A DNA stretch of 48,419 nucleotides from CAMEON01 sp963643175 (lineage in GTDB: Bacteria; Bacillota; Clostridia; Oscillospirales; CAG-272): positions 1-48,419 of the forward strand of contig CAVIJF010000012.1 in assembly GCA_963643175.1 (NCBI GenBank). Direction: 5' to 3'. Made by a program: the position numbers and the translations under genes. Shown piece after piece: positions 34,666-43,220 of the stretch (positions are counted from its first letter, which is position 1; every line of letters begins with the position of its first letter). The notes beneath the pieces were generated by a model. That model made no database searches. It saw only the letters and a program-made list of their open reading frames with translations, and was not told where the DNA came from.

Positions 34666-35096
34666 ACGTGGATTCAATTCGGAACGGGATTGTGATAGAC
34701 CACATCACGGCGGGGCGCGGCATGGAGCTGTACCGTCTGCTGGGGCTGGACGGGCTGGATTGCCCCGTCGCCCTGCTCAAGAACGTAGTCAGCACCAAGA
34801 TGGGGCGCAAGGATCTCATCAAGATTGACGCGGACATTCCGCTCAACACCGACATTCTGGGTTATGTTGACCCCGGTGTGACCGTCATCACCATCCGGGA
34901 CGGGGCGGTTGCGGACAAGCGGCAGATTGCTCTGCCGGAGCGCATCACCAATGTCATCCGCTGCCGGAATCCCCGCTGCATCACCTCCACCGAGCAGGAG
35001 CTGCCGCACATCTTCCGTCTGACCAATGCCGACCGCCGCGAGTACCGCTGTCTGTACTGCGAGGTGAAGGCGGACAAACCGATGCCGGGCAACTGA
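34662..35096 (+). CDS. pyrI: aspartate carbamoyltransferase regulatory subunit
   Basis: 144 residues. N-terminal allosteric domain (IRNGIVIDHITAGRGMELYRLLGL) binds nucleotides in the family; C-terminal zinc domain has CRNPRC and CLYC, four cysteines in the usual spacing. It closes the operon. Presence of PyrI implies feedback control by nucleotides at enzyme level in addition to attenuation at the leader. carA/carB are not in the window. Confidence 0.95.
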   Translation: MNVDSIRNGIVIDHITAGRGMELYRLLGLDGLDCPVALLKNVVSTKMGRKDLIKIDADIPLNTDILGYVDPGVTVITIRDGAVADKRQIALPERITNVIRCRNPRCITSTEQELPHIFRLTNADRREYRCLYCEVKADKPMPGN

Positions 35097-35100
35097 TACC

Positions 35101-35240
35101 AGCGTTTCCGGCTCATCCTCACCTTTGCCATATTTGTTTGTCCCCATCCCCCTGACCCCCTTCCCCTCCAGGGAAGGGGGAAATTTTTGTTATCTTTTGC
35201 AAGGGGCTTCGCCCCTTGCATCCCCGCGACTGAACCCATG
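35101..35240. repeat. GC-rich modular repeat, copy 5 (likely also pyr terminator)
   Basis: Starts 5 bp after pyrI. Contains the conserved flank (CGTTTCCGGCTCATCCTCAC), CCCCATCCCCC, stem CCCCCTTCCCC/GGGAAGGGGG (35156-35180) followed by AAATTTTTGTT, and stem TGCAAGGGGC-TTC-GCCCCTTGCA (35198-35220). The first stem plus the T-run could end pyr transcription. Confidence 0.75.
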
Positions 35241-35269
35241 CGGCATTGACTTTCCGGGCGGTTGCCGCG

Positions 35270-35510
35270 TCCCCAAACTCGCGCCGGGAGCGGTACTGCG
35301 TACCGGGCGGCTTCCGGTACCGCAAAACGCCCGAAAGGCAGTGCCGCGTCCGGCGCAGTTGCAGGGGTGCCGGGGGCGAAGCCCCCGGCAAAATAAACCT
35401 GAAGTCTCCCCCCTTCCCCAGCGTGGGAAGAGCGCTCTGTGAGCGCGGGTCGGGGGGATGGGGGCAAACAGTTTATACGAACGCAGGGCAAACCGGAAAC
35501 GGCAGGGAAC
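35270..35510. repeat. GC-rich modular repeat, copy 6 (insertion variant)
   Basis: In inverted order relative to copy 5: third module (GCGCCGGGAGCGGTACTGCG), stem GCCGGGGGC-GAA-GCCCCCGGC, CCCCCTTCCCC with the AGAGCGCTCT insertion, TCGGGGGGATGGGGGC, then GGGCAAACCGGAAACGGCAG, which recurs inverted at 43083-43103. The rest of the 580-bp gap between convergent genes (to 35678) shows nothing else. Confidence 0.75.
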
Positions 35511-35678
35511 AGGAACCCCGTCCGGCTAAATCGCAAAGGCAAAAAACCAGACCGACAGGCAGACAGAAGGCAACAGCAAAAAGCAACAGACTAAAACGTC
35601 AAGGAGGAAAAACCCGAACCATGTCCGAACATGAAGCGGTTCCTGTAACCGCCGGCAGACGGCAAGGCGGTGACCGGT

Positions 35679-36692
35679 TCAGCGGATCTGAAGCCCGATC
35701 CGGGTCAGCTCTGCGCCGCCCACCGTCGCCGAACCGATATACAGACAGCCCCCCGCCTGAACAAGATTCTCCGGCTCGCCGGACACAATGACGGGAAGCG
35801 TGCGGACGTGATTCCCGTCCCAGTCGTAGACCGTGACCACATTCTGCGCGTACAGCACAAAGTAGATGTACCGCGCATCGCAGGCGCACCCCTGCGTGAC
35901 GTAGCCCGCCGTGTCCGGCGTGGGCGTGAATACCCCGCTCACCTGCCGGAATCCGGCGTCAAACAGGCAGAAGGTCTGCCCGCCCGCAATACCCGCGACG
36001 TACATATCCCGCTCCGGCGAATAGGCAAGGCTGAATATCTTGCAGGGGAGCGTGACAGTCTCCGTGACGGTCAGCGTCTCCGGGTCAAGGAACGAAACCA
36101 ACTCGCGGTTGGGCTTGTTGTGGACAGCCACAAGCAGCCCCCGGCGGCTGTCGTAGGTCAGGTCGTTGGCGTGATTGAGCGGCAGAAGGTCGCTGATGCG
36201 CACCGTCTCCTGCGTCGCGGTATCGTACTTGACTAGCCGCACCCGGTTGTTCTGCTCATTGCTCCCGGTGTCCTTGTCGATGAAGAACTGGTACCAGAAG
36301 CGACCGTCGAACCAGCCGCCCTGCGCAATGGGACAGTCGTCGGGCGCCGTCAGCCGGGCAAGCCGCCGCCCGCGCCCGCGCAGCGTGTCCTCCCCCGTCA
36401 ACGTGTCCCAGAAGATTTCCTCCGCCGTGCGCGGATCGGTCTGTGTCTCCGTCCCGGCGGCGGATGCGGTTCCGGTGTCCGGATGTGCGCCGGTGGCTGT
36501 TTCCGTCCGGTTTTCCGTCACCGTCCCGCTCTCCCTGTCCGTCCCGGTCGTATCGGTCGGGCGTTCCGTCCCGGTGCCGGATGCGGTATCCCCGGTGCTC
36601 CTCCCACAGGCGGCAAGCAGCAGTGCGGTCAGGACCACCGCCGCGGACAGCCACGGCAGAAGCAACTGCTTTTTCCGGCGGTCTTTTCTCAT
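35679..36692 (-). CDS. putative lipoprotein with beta-propeller-like body
   Basis: 337 residues. Start MRKDRRKKQLLLPWLSAAVV and lipobox LLAAC give a lipoprotein signal. Residues ~25-95 are a Thr/Gly/Ser/Asp-rich linker of the kind that spans the cell wall. From ~100 to the end there are repeated strand units (NRVRLVKYDTATQETVRISD, NRELVSFLDPETLTVTETV, QNVVTVYDWDGNHVRTLPV), typical of WD/YVTN-like beta-propellers. No catalytic motif is seen. The ATG at 36692 is preferred over GTG 36701 because GAGGTG sits at the right distance. It lies 65 bp behind the Nudix gene and may be read with it. Function unknown. Confidence 0.75.
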   Translation of the reverse strand: MRKDRRKKQLLLPWLSAAVVLTALLLAACGRSTGDTASGTGTERPTDTTGTDRESGTVTENRTETATGAHPDTGTASAAGTETQTDPRTAEEIFWDTLTGEDTLRGRGRRLARLTAPDDCPIAQGGWFDGRFWYQFFIDKDTGSNEQNNRVRLVKYDTATQETVRISDLLPLNHANDLTYDSRRGLLVAVHNKPNRELVSFLDPETLTVTETVTLPCKIFSLAYSPERDMYVAGIAGGQTFCLFDAGFRQVSGVFTPTPDTAGYVTQGCACDARYIYFVLYAQNVVTVYDWDGNHVRTLPVIVSGEPENLVQAGGCLYIGSATVGGAELTRIGLQIR

Positions 36693-36757
36693 CTGTATCA
36701 CCTCGAATCACGTTTCCTATACAAAAGCGCCCCGCAGGGCGCAGAAAGAGGATGTAT

Positions 36758-37171
36758 TCAGAAATTCAGCGAACGGAGCGCGGCGCGGAGTACGATTTTG
36801 TCGTTTTCATGCGTCAGGGAGCGCTCCGCGTTTTCCAGCGGCACCCACTCGACATCGGCAATCTCGCCATCGTGCGGATGCGTCGCCTTCTGGTCGGTCA
36901 CGGACAGGAAGTAGACTACCTCCTTGGATACGCCCGGCATGGGGCTGTAATGCACCTTCTCACAGAAGTCGGAGGTAATGCGGATGCGTACCGCCGTTTC
37001 CTCCTCGACCTCGCGGATGGCTGTCTCATGCTCGGTCTCACCTGCCTCCACGTGCCCCTTCGGGAAGGAGCGGTGTCCGCCGTGCTTGTGCCGAATCATC
37101 AGAACATACCGGCGCCCGGTCCGCGGGTCCTGACGGAACACCAGCGCCCCGCACGATTTTTCGTATCTCAC
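36758..37171 (-). CDS. Nudix hydrolase
   Basis: 137-residue enzyme cleaving a nucleoside diphosphate linked to X. The complete Nudix box GHVEAGETEHETAIREVEEE (G-x5-E-x7-RE-V-x-EE) lies at about residues 39-58. N-terminal SCGALVFR and the short length resemble dinucleoside polyphosphate hydrolases (Ap4A type). The start is GTG at 37171 behind GGAGGGGG. It follows infB at 51 bp on the same strand, so it may be the tail of the infB transcript. Confidence 0.88.
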   Translation of the reverse strand: MRYEKSCGALVFRQDPRTGRRYVLMIRHKHGGHRSFPKGHVEAGETEHETAIREVEEETAVRIRITSDFCEKVHYSPMPGVSKEVVYFLSVTDQKATHPHDGEIADVEWVPLENAERSLTHENDKIVLRAALRSLNF

Positions 37172-37221
37172 GGCGGTTCCCCCTCCTTCCTTACCTTACG
37201 TTCTGCACAGTCTGCCCTGTG

Positions 37222-40200
37222 TCAGTCCTTGATTTCCTCCATGACGAACGCCTCCAGGACGTCGCCCTCCTTGATGTCGTTGAAACGCTCCAGTCCGACG
37301 CCGCACTCGTAGCCCTCGGCGACTTCCTTCACATCGTCCTTGAAGCGGCGGAGCGATGCGATTTTGTCCTCCTGAATGACCACACCGTCGCGCACGATAC
37401 GGATCTGCGCGGAGCGGGCAATCTTTCCGTCGGTGATATAGCATCCGGCGATGGTGCCCACGCTGGGTACCCGGATGGTCTGGCGCACCTCGGCATGACC
37501 CAGCAGCTTCTCCCGGAACTTGGGAGCCAGCATACCCTTCATGGCAGCCTGAATCTCCTCGATGCACTCGTAAATGACGCGGTACGTGCGGATTTCCACG
37601 CCCTGCCGCTCGGCGCTGTCCAGCGCCTGCCGGTCGGGACGGACATTGAATCCGACGATGATGGCATTGGATGCGGCGGCAAGCGTCACGTCGCCCTCGG
37701 TGATACCGCCGCAGGCGGCATGGATGACGCAGACGCGCACTTCCTCGTTGGTCAGCTTCTGGAGCGATGCCCGGACAGCCTCCACCGTGCCGTCCACATC
37801 CGCCTTGACGATGATGTTCAGATCCTTGACGCCGGAGCTGAGCTGGTCGAACAGCGTATTGAGGTTGGCGCGGGCATTTGCCTTGAACGCCTCCTCCTTT
37901 GCCTTGGTGCGGCGGCGCTCCGCCAGCTCACGTGCCATGCGCTCATCCACAACCGCCTCGAACTCGTCCCCCGCCTCCGGCACATCGGCAAGACCGGTAA
38001 TCTCGACCGGCACGGACGGCTCGGCAGTCTTTACGGATCTGCCGGTGTGATCCGTCATGTTGCGCACACGACCGACCGACGTACCGGCGATGACGATATC
38101 GCCCGGTCTGAGCGTACCGTTCTGCACCAGCACGGTGGCAACGGGACCCTTGCCCTTATCCAGCTTCGCCTCGATGATCACGCCCTTGGCGCGGCGATCC
38201 GGGTTCGCCTTCAGCTCCTTGACCTCGGCGACCAGCAGGACATCCTCCAGCAGATCCTCAATGCCCTGATGCGTCAGAGCGGACACAGGCACGCACATGA
38301 CGTCGCCGCCCCACTCCTCGGGAACCAGATCGTACTTGGTCAGCTCCTGCTTGACGTTTTCGGGGTTGGCACCCGGCTTATCCATCTTGTTGATGGCAAC
38401 GATGATATCCACGCCCGCCGCCTTGGCATGGTTGATTGCCTCGACGGTCTGGGGCATGATGCCGTCGTCCGCCGCGACTACCAGAATGGCAATATCGGTC
38501 GCCTGTGCGCCGCGTGCACGCATGGCGGTAAACGCCTCGTGACCGGGGGTATCCAGGAAGGTGATGTCCTGCCCGTTAATCTTTACGCGGTAGGCACCGA
38601 TGTGCTGGGTAATGCCGCCCGCCTCTCCGGCAGTGACGTGCGTGTTACGGATAGCGTCCAGCAGGGAGGTCTTGCCGTGGTCAACGTGACCCATGACGCA
38701 CACGACAGGCGCGCGCGATCTGAGCGTTTCGGCGGCGTCCTCGGTCGTGTCGAACAGCTGCTCCTCGATGGATACCACAACCTCCTTGGAGGGAATGGCA
38801 CCCAGCTCTTCCGCCACCAGTGCGGCGGTATCGTAATCCACGGTCTGGTTGACGGTCGCCATGACGCCCATGAGCATCAGACGCTTGACAACCTCCGCCG
38901 CCGTGACCTTCAGCCGGGCAGCGAGATCGCTGACCGTGATTTCATCCGGAATCTTGACCTGCAGGGGTGCCTTCTTGACGGGCGGCTGCTTGCGTGCGCC
39001 CGGCTTGCCCAGCGGCTTGCGCGGGACGGGCGCGGCGGTGCGGTTTCTGCCGACCTTCTGGCTGCCGCCGCGGGCATCCTGCATCCGCTCGGACACGAAG
39101 GTGTTCAGCTTGTCGTCGTACTTGGACAGATCGACGGTCGCCATGCGGGTATCGACCACGCGCGTGGCGCCGCGCGGCGCCTTCTGCGCGTCGCCGCCCT
39201 TGGGCGTCTGTCCCCGGACGATAGCCTGCACCTGGAAATGCTCACGCGGGGCGTTCTGGTTGAAATCGCCTCTGTCGCGGTCGCGGTCGCCGGGACGTCC
39301 GCCGGAGCGGGCACCCTGTCCGCCCCGGTTGGTGGGACGGTCCCCGAAGGGCTTCTGACCAGACGGAGCGGGACGATCCCCGTAGGGACGGTCGCCGTAG
39401 GGACGCTGACCCTGCGCAGCGGGACGATCCCCGGCGGGACGGTCGCCGTAGGGACGCTGACCCTGCGTGGCAGGGCGATCCCCATAGGGGCGCTGACCGG
39501 CGGTGCCGGTCGGGGCGGGACGGGCGCCGGAGGCAGGTCTGCCGTCCGGCGACGGGCGACCGTCCTGGCGGGGAGGTCTTGCGTCCGTGCGTGCATCGCG
39601 GGCGCCGGGTCTTGCGCCGGCATCCGTTCTCTGCGTCTGACTGCCCGCCGCAGTACCGCCGGGAGCCGGTCTGCGTGCGGACGCCGCCGCCCGCTCGGCG
39701 GCTGCTTTGTCAGCGGCGGCTTTTTCGGCTGCCGCTTTGGCAGCCGCAGCCTTTTCTGCCGCGGCTTTTTCAGCCGCTGCTTTCTCGGCAGCAGCCTTTT
39801 CAGCGGCGGCTTTTTCGGCTGCCGCCTTTTCTGCAGCTGCTTTTTCGGCTGCAGCTTTCTCAGCAGCAGCCTTTTCTGCCGCAGCCTTCTCGGCGGCGGC
39901 TTTCTCGGCTGCCGCCTTTTTTGCGGCAGCTTTCTCAGCTGCCGCCTTTTCTGCCGCTGCCTTCTCGGCGGCGGCTTTCTCGGCTGCCACCTTTTCTGCG
40001 GCAGCTTTCTCGGCTGCCGCCTTTTCTGCCGCTGCCTTCTCGGCGGCGGCTTTCTCGGCGGCGGCTCTCTCCGCCGCCTTGGCTTCTGCCGCCTTTACGG
40101 AGGGAATACAGGTCTGCCCGTCCATGTATCCGGCAATGTCATTCACCTGATGCTTCTCGGTGAGTGTCTGCATCAGGATGTTGAACTCCTGCTCGGTCAG

Positions 40201-40323
40201 GGCACGCTGGGTTCTGACGTTATCCTGCCCCTTGTCGGTCAGAATGTCCGTCATTTCCTTGCTTTTCAGCCCCATGTCCTTTGCCATCTGGTTGATTTTG
40301 AACTGTGGATTGAATACCGCCAT
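37222..40323 (-). CDS. infB: translation initiation factor IF-2
   Basis: 1033-residue GTPase that places initiator tRNA on the ribosome; unusually long because of its N-terminus. Residues ~77-215 are a run of about 27 KAAAE-type pentads (single long helix); ~240-345 are Arg/Gly/Pro-rich with repeated GQRPYGDRPA units. The conserved part starts near residue 445 (IPDEITVSDLAARLKV, IF-2 N domain), followed by G1 GHVDHGKTSLLD, DTPGHEAF and NKMD, and the beta-barrel and fMet-tRNA domains to the end. The ATG at 40323 has AGGAGGAAAT upstream. It is the fifth gene of rimP-nusA-ylxR-ylxQ-infB. Confidence 0.97.
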   Translation of the reverse strand: MAVFNPQFKINQMAKDMGLKSKEMTDILTDKGQDNVRTQRALTEQEFNILMQTLTEKHQVNDIAGYMDGQTCIPSVKAAEAKAAERAAAEKAAAEKAAAEKAAAEKAAAEKVAAEKAAAEKAAAEKAAAEKAAAKKAAAEKAAAEKAAAEKAAAEKAAAEKAAAEKAAAEKAAAEKAAAEKAAAEKAAAEKAAAAKAAAEKAAADKAAAERAAASARRPAPGGTAAGSQTQRTDAGARPGARDARTDARPPRQDGRPSPDGRPASGARPAPTGTAGQRPYGDRPATQGQRPYGDRPAGDRPAAQGQRPYGDRPYGDRPAPSGQKPFGDRPTNRGGQGARSGGRPGDRDRDRGDFNQNAPREHFQVQAIVRGQTPKGGDAQKAPRGATRVVDTRMATVDLSKYDDKLNTFVSERMQDARGGSQKVGRNRTAAPVPRKPLGKPGARKQPPVKKAPLQVKIPDEITVSDLAARLKVTAAEVVKRLMLMGVMATVNQTVDYDTAALVAEELGAIPSKEVVVSIEEQLFDTTEDAAETLRSRAPVVCVMGHVDHGKTSLLDAIRNTHVTAGEAGGITQHIGAYRVKINGQDITFLDTPGHEAFTAMRARGAQATDIAILVVAADDGIMPQTVEAINHAKAAGVDIIVAINKMDKPGANPENVKQELTKYDLVPEEWGGDVMCVPVSALTHQGIEDLLEDVLLVAEVKELKANPDRRAKGVIIEAKLDKGKGPVATVLVQNGTLRPGDIVIAGTSVGRVRNMTDHTGRSVKTAEPSVPVEITGLADVPEAGDEFEAVVDERMARELAERRRTKAKEEAFKANARANLNTLFDQLSSGVKDLNIIVKADVDGTVEAVRASLQKLTNEEVRVCVIHAACGGITEGDVTLAAASNAIIVGFNVRPDRQALDSAERQGVEIRTYRVIYECIEEIQAAMKGMLAPKFREKLLGHAEVRQTIRVPSVGTIAGCYITDGKIARSAQIRIVRDGVVIQEDKIASLRRFKDDVKEVAEGYECGVGLERFNDIKEGDVLEAFVMEEIKD
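39690..40100 (-). repeat. in-gene tandem repeat: KAAAE pentads of IF-2
   Basis: About 27 imperfect 15-bp units, each coding A-A-E-K-A in phase, with third-position changes that keep the protein nearly invariant. A few units carry substitutions (V, K, D, R). Selection on the helix rather than recent DNA slippage is suggested by the many silent differences. Confidence 0.85.
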
Positions 40324-40380
40324 ATTTCCTCCTAAACTTCTCGCCAGCGCGTTCTGCCTCCCGGGCACTGCCGCCTCCGG

Positions 40381-40734
40381 CTATGTTGATTTCGATTCGG
40401 CGCCCGCGTTCCCCGCGCCTGCCTCCGGCAGGTGCAGTGCCCGCAGCAGCCCCGGGTCCGTCACCCCTACGGCGGCAACGGTGCCGGTCTTGCCGACCGC
40501 GCGTCCCAGTGTTCCCGCATCCGCTTCCAGCCTGTGGAGCGGCACGCGGTAGTGTGCGCATTTGTCGGTCAGGCGTTTATGCGTATTGGCGGAGGTGTCC
40601 GATGCCTCCAGCACGCAGAGAATCCGTCCGTCCCCCGTCCGCAGTGCCTCGCAGAGCAGGGGTGTCCCCACGACCAGTGCCCGCGCCCGTGCGCACAGCC
40701 CCAACGTGGAGAGCAGGTGCTTCTGCTCATGCAT
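40381..40734 (-). CDS. ylxQ: L7Ae-type ribosomal protein homologue YlxQ
   Basis: 117 residues, an L7Ae/L30e-fold RNA-binding protein found between ylxR and infB in Bacillota. Seen: HLLSTLGLCARARALVVG, ILCVLEASDTSANT and GRAVGKTGTVAAVGVTDP. The start at 40734 overlaps the end of ylxR by 8 bp; the longer frame upstream lies inside ylxR. Its stop is TAG, the only ordinary gene in the window with that stop codon that I found. Confidence 0.88.
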   Translation of the reverse strand: MHEQKHLLSTLGLCARARALVVGTPLLCEALRTGDGRILCVLEASDTSANTHKRLTDKCAHYRVPLHRLEADAGTLGRAVGKTGTVAAVGVTDPGLLRALHLPEAGAGNAGAESKST

Positions 40735-41056
40735 GGTCTGTACCTGCAGGAGCAGGGGAACCGGTGATTTCGGCTTCCATGCGGTCGTACACCTCGTCCG
40801 GAATGGTACACGCAAGTGTCCGCTCCAGCCGCCGGCTCTTGCGCGCCTTGCGCAGGCACGCGGCATTCCAGCAGATGTAGGCGCCGCGCCCGGATTTCTT
40901 ACCCGTGAAATCCAGCCCGACACTGCCGTCCGGGGCGCGCAGGACGCGGAGAAGCTCCGCCTTCGGTTTATGCTCGTTGCAGCCCAGACACTGGCGCAGG
41001 GGAATCTTGCGCGGCTTCGCGCCGCCCTGCGGTGCGGGCTTCTGCTTGTCTGCCAT
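40727..41056 (-). CDS. ylxR: RNA-binding protein YlxR (DUF448)
   Basis: 109 residues. The family motif PLRQCLGCNEHKPKAELLRV is at about 19-38 with the conserved cysteine pair, and GRGAYICWNAACLRKA follows. Basic N-terminus. GGGAGG lies upstream of ATG 41056. Family members are nucleic-acid-binding proteins of the nusA operon, linked to RNase P or transcription control in other species. Confidence 0.92.
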   Translation of the reverse strand: MADKQKPAPQGGAKPRKIPLRQCLGCNEHKPKAELLRVLRAPDGSVGLDFTGKKSGRGAYICWNAACLRKARKSRRLERTLACTIPDEVYDRMEAEITGSPAPAGTDHA

Positions 41057-41123
41057 ACCGGACTGCCTCCCTCTGATTGCAGTTTATCTTGCCTGCTATC
41101 TGCTTTTTACAATACAGCCGCCG

Positions 41124-42149
41124 TCAGTCGGTCTTGATGTCGATCTTGCAGCCGGTCAGCCGTGCCGCCAGCCGGACGTTCTGCCCCTCGCGCCCGATGG
41201 CAAGCGACAGCTGCTCGGGGGCGACCGTGACGCGGTAGGAACGCTCGGCTGTCATGGTGACGCCCAGCACGGTTGCGGGTGCCAGCGCCGCCGCGATGTA
41301 CTCCGTCATATCCTCGCTGTACCGCACGATGTCTATCTTCTCGCCGGACAGTTCGGACAGGATAGCATCAATACGCATATTGTGCGTACCGATACAGGCG
41401 CCCACGGCGTCCACATCCGGGTCGCGGGAGAGGATGGCAATCTTGGTGCGGGAGCCTGCCTCGCGGGCAACGCCCTTGATGAGCACGGTACCCTCCTGAA
41501 TCTCCGGAACCTCCAACTCAAACAGCCGCCAGACCAGCTTGGGATGCGTGCGGGACAGTGTGACCACGGGCCCGCGCGATTCGCGGTTGATTTCGGTCAG
41601 GAATACCTTGACCTTCTGCCCGACCGTGAAGGTTTCGCCGGGAATCTGCTCCGCCTTGACAAGCGGGTTCACGCCGCGATCCATTTCCAGCAGGACATCG
41701 CCGGTATCGGGGTTGATTTTGCTGACCGTTGCGGTCATCAGTTCTTCCTTCTTGTTCTCGTAGGCTTCCTGCATTGCCTGCCGCTCGCCCTCGCGGATAC
41801 CCTGAATGATAACGGACTTGGCGGCGGCGGCGCTCAGCCGGTGCATACTGTCGGTTTTGACTTCCTTCTCCACCATGCTCCCCAACTCGTATCTGCGGCT
41901 GATGGCGTGTGCGTCCTCCAGGGAAATCTGGCAGATGGGGTCCTCGACCTCCTCGACCACTTCCTTTTGCAGGAACGCCCGCATTTTCTTTTTATCGGCA
42001 TCGATTTCCACGCGCATCAGCGCGGTGGCTCCGTACTCCCTTTTGAAGGCAGACTGGAGCGCCAGCTCGATTTTGTCCAGCATATACTTCTGAGGAATGC
42101 CCTTTTCCTTTTCCAACTGCTCCAGGGCACTGAAGAACTCTGCGTTCAT
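41124..42149 (-). CDS. nusA: transcription termination/antitermination factor NusA
   Basis: 341-residue RNA polymerase-binding factor. N-terminal domain (LEQLEKEKGIPQKYMLDKIE) to ~130, S1 domain ~132-200, then KH1 and KH2 with the conserved DPDVDAVGACIGTHNMRI and LAIGREGQNVRLAARLTG. It ends right after KH2, as in Bacillota, without the acidic repeats of enterobacteria. ATG 42149 follows AAAGGATGAAACACC. Confidence 0.96.
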   Translation of the reverse strand: MNAEFFSALEQLEKEKGIPQKYMLDKIELALQSAFKREYGATALMRVEIDADKKKMRAFLQKEVVEEVEDPICQISLEDAHAISRRYELGSMVEKEVKTDSMHRLSAAAAKSVIIQGIREGERQAMQEAYENKKEELMTATVSKINPDTGDVLLEMDRGVNPLVKAEQIPGETFTVGQKVKVFLTEINRESRGPVVTLSRTHPKLVWRLFELEVPEIQEGTVLIKGVAREAGSRTKIAILSRDPDVDAVGACIGTHNMRIDAILSELSGEKIDIVRYSEDMTEYIAAALAPATVLGVTMTAERSYRVTVAPEQLSLAIGREGQNVRLAARLTGCKIDIKTD

Positions 42150-42216
42150 GGTGTTTCATCCTTTCAGGAAATTTTCATCTTTTGTTAGTTGAATGTTACT
42201 GCTCTCCGCTTTTGCG

Positions 42217-42759
42217 TCACGCCCCGAAGTCAAACACGACGTGTGCGCGGGAAATCGCGGTGCGGGGGAAGCGCCGGACGCCCTCCGGCGTCTCCAGCAG
42301 GACGCACCCGTCGCCATCCATACCGCGCAGAATGCCGGTGAAGCTCCGCCGCCCGTCCAGCGGGGCGAACAGCCGCAGCTCGATTTTCTCTCCGGCGCAC
42401 AGGGTGAAATGCTCCTCCCGGCTCAGGTCGCGTTCCAGTCCGGGCGAGGAGACCTCAAGCAGGTAGCCCTGCCCGATGGGGTCAGCCTCATCCAGCACGG
42501 GGTCTGCGGCGTGGGACATTGCCTCGCAGTCGTCGACCGAGATGGCGCCCGACACGTCCGGCTTGTCGATGGTCAGCCGCAGCACGTAGTCTGCGCCCTC
42601 CCGGACATACGCGACATCCCAGAGCCGGTAGCCCAGCGATTCCGCGACCGGCTCCAGCAGAGTCCGCACGGCATCGGCGACCCGGGAGCCGCCGGTGTTC
42701 GGCAGTCTCCGTGCCACGGCGCGGGGGGCTGTTCCGTTCTGCTTTTTCTTTTCGTCCAT
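42217..42759 (-). CDS. rimP: ribosome maturation factor RimP
   Basis: 180 residues; needed for 30S subunit assembly. Conserved part begins near residue 25 (RVADAVRTLLEPVAESLG) with YRLWDVAYVREG and the DDCEAMSHAADPVLDEADP and LEVSSPGLERDL blocks. The ATG at 42759 has AAGGAG 12 nt upstream. An alternative in-frame TTG at 42873 has a better-spaced AAGGAG and would add 38 residues; which is used cannot be decided. First gene of the infB operon, promoter at 42903-42931. Confidence 0.9.
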   Translation of the reverse strand: MDEKKKQNGTAPRAVARRLPNTGGSRVADAVRTLLEPVAESLGYRLWDVAYVREGADYVLRLTIDKPDVSGAISVDDCEAMSHAADPVLDEADPIGQGYLLEVSSPGLERDLSREEHFTLCAGEKIELRLFAPLDGRRSFTGILRGMDGDGCVLLETPEGVRRFPRTAISRAHVVFDFGA

Positions 42760-42902
42760 ATGGGTGGCAAGCTCCTTTCGCGCCGCTGTCCGGGATCGGA
42801 CTTCAGCGGTTCGACCGCCTGCTGTCACATCCGCGTCACATCCCCGGCAAAAGTTAAGAGTGGATTCGCTCAAAACCCACTCTCCTTTTCTACTTCACGT
42901 AA

Positions 42903-42931
42903 AGTATACCACATTTTATACCGGATTGCAA
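42903..42931 (-). promoter_or_regulatory. promoter of the rimP-nusA-infB operon
   Basis: On the minus strand TTGCAA (42931-42926) and TATACT (42908-42903), 17 bp apart. The RNA would start about 20-25 nt before the possible TTG start at 42873. Confidence 0.8.
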
Positions 42932-43080
42932 GACCTTTTCTTTGTTGTGCACGAAGAATTTTTCACGATTGCAGAACGGGTTTTTGGTGACTATTGCATA
43001 AGAATGAGCGGGCAGGGGAGATTGCCTCCGGCGGTGGCGGCTTTATTCTGCCGTCCGGGTGTCTTTCAGGGAGGCGTGTT

Positions 43081-43165
43081 CCTGCCGTTTCCGGTTTGCC
43101 CCGACCTCGCATAAGCCTTCTCTCCCCCTTCCCCGGAGGGGAAGGGGGAGATTTTAACCCTGCAT
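43081..43165. repeat. GC-rich modular repeat, copy 7 (short)
   Basis: Begins with CCTGCCGTTTCCGGTTTGCCC, which recurs inverted at 35491-35511, followed by the stem CCCCCTTCCCC/GGGGAAGGGGG (43126-43150). The middle stem is missing. Confidence 0.7.
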
Positions 43166-43220
43166 CTGCGCCGGACGTGGCACAGGCGCAGGGTTACGCG
43201 GGGCGCCGCCTCTGCTCCGC

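Noticed and set aside
39690..40100. CRISPR-like array
   Set aside because: The regular 15-bp repeats have no spacers and are coding (IF-2 KAAAE pentads).
37219..40335. 1038-codon open frame antisense to infB
   Set aside because: It is the complement of a GC-rich gene; its alanine-rich stretches mirror the KAAAE repeat and it has no family motif or ribosome site.
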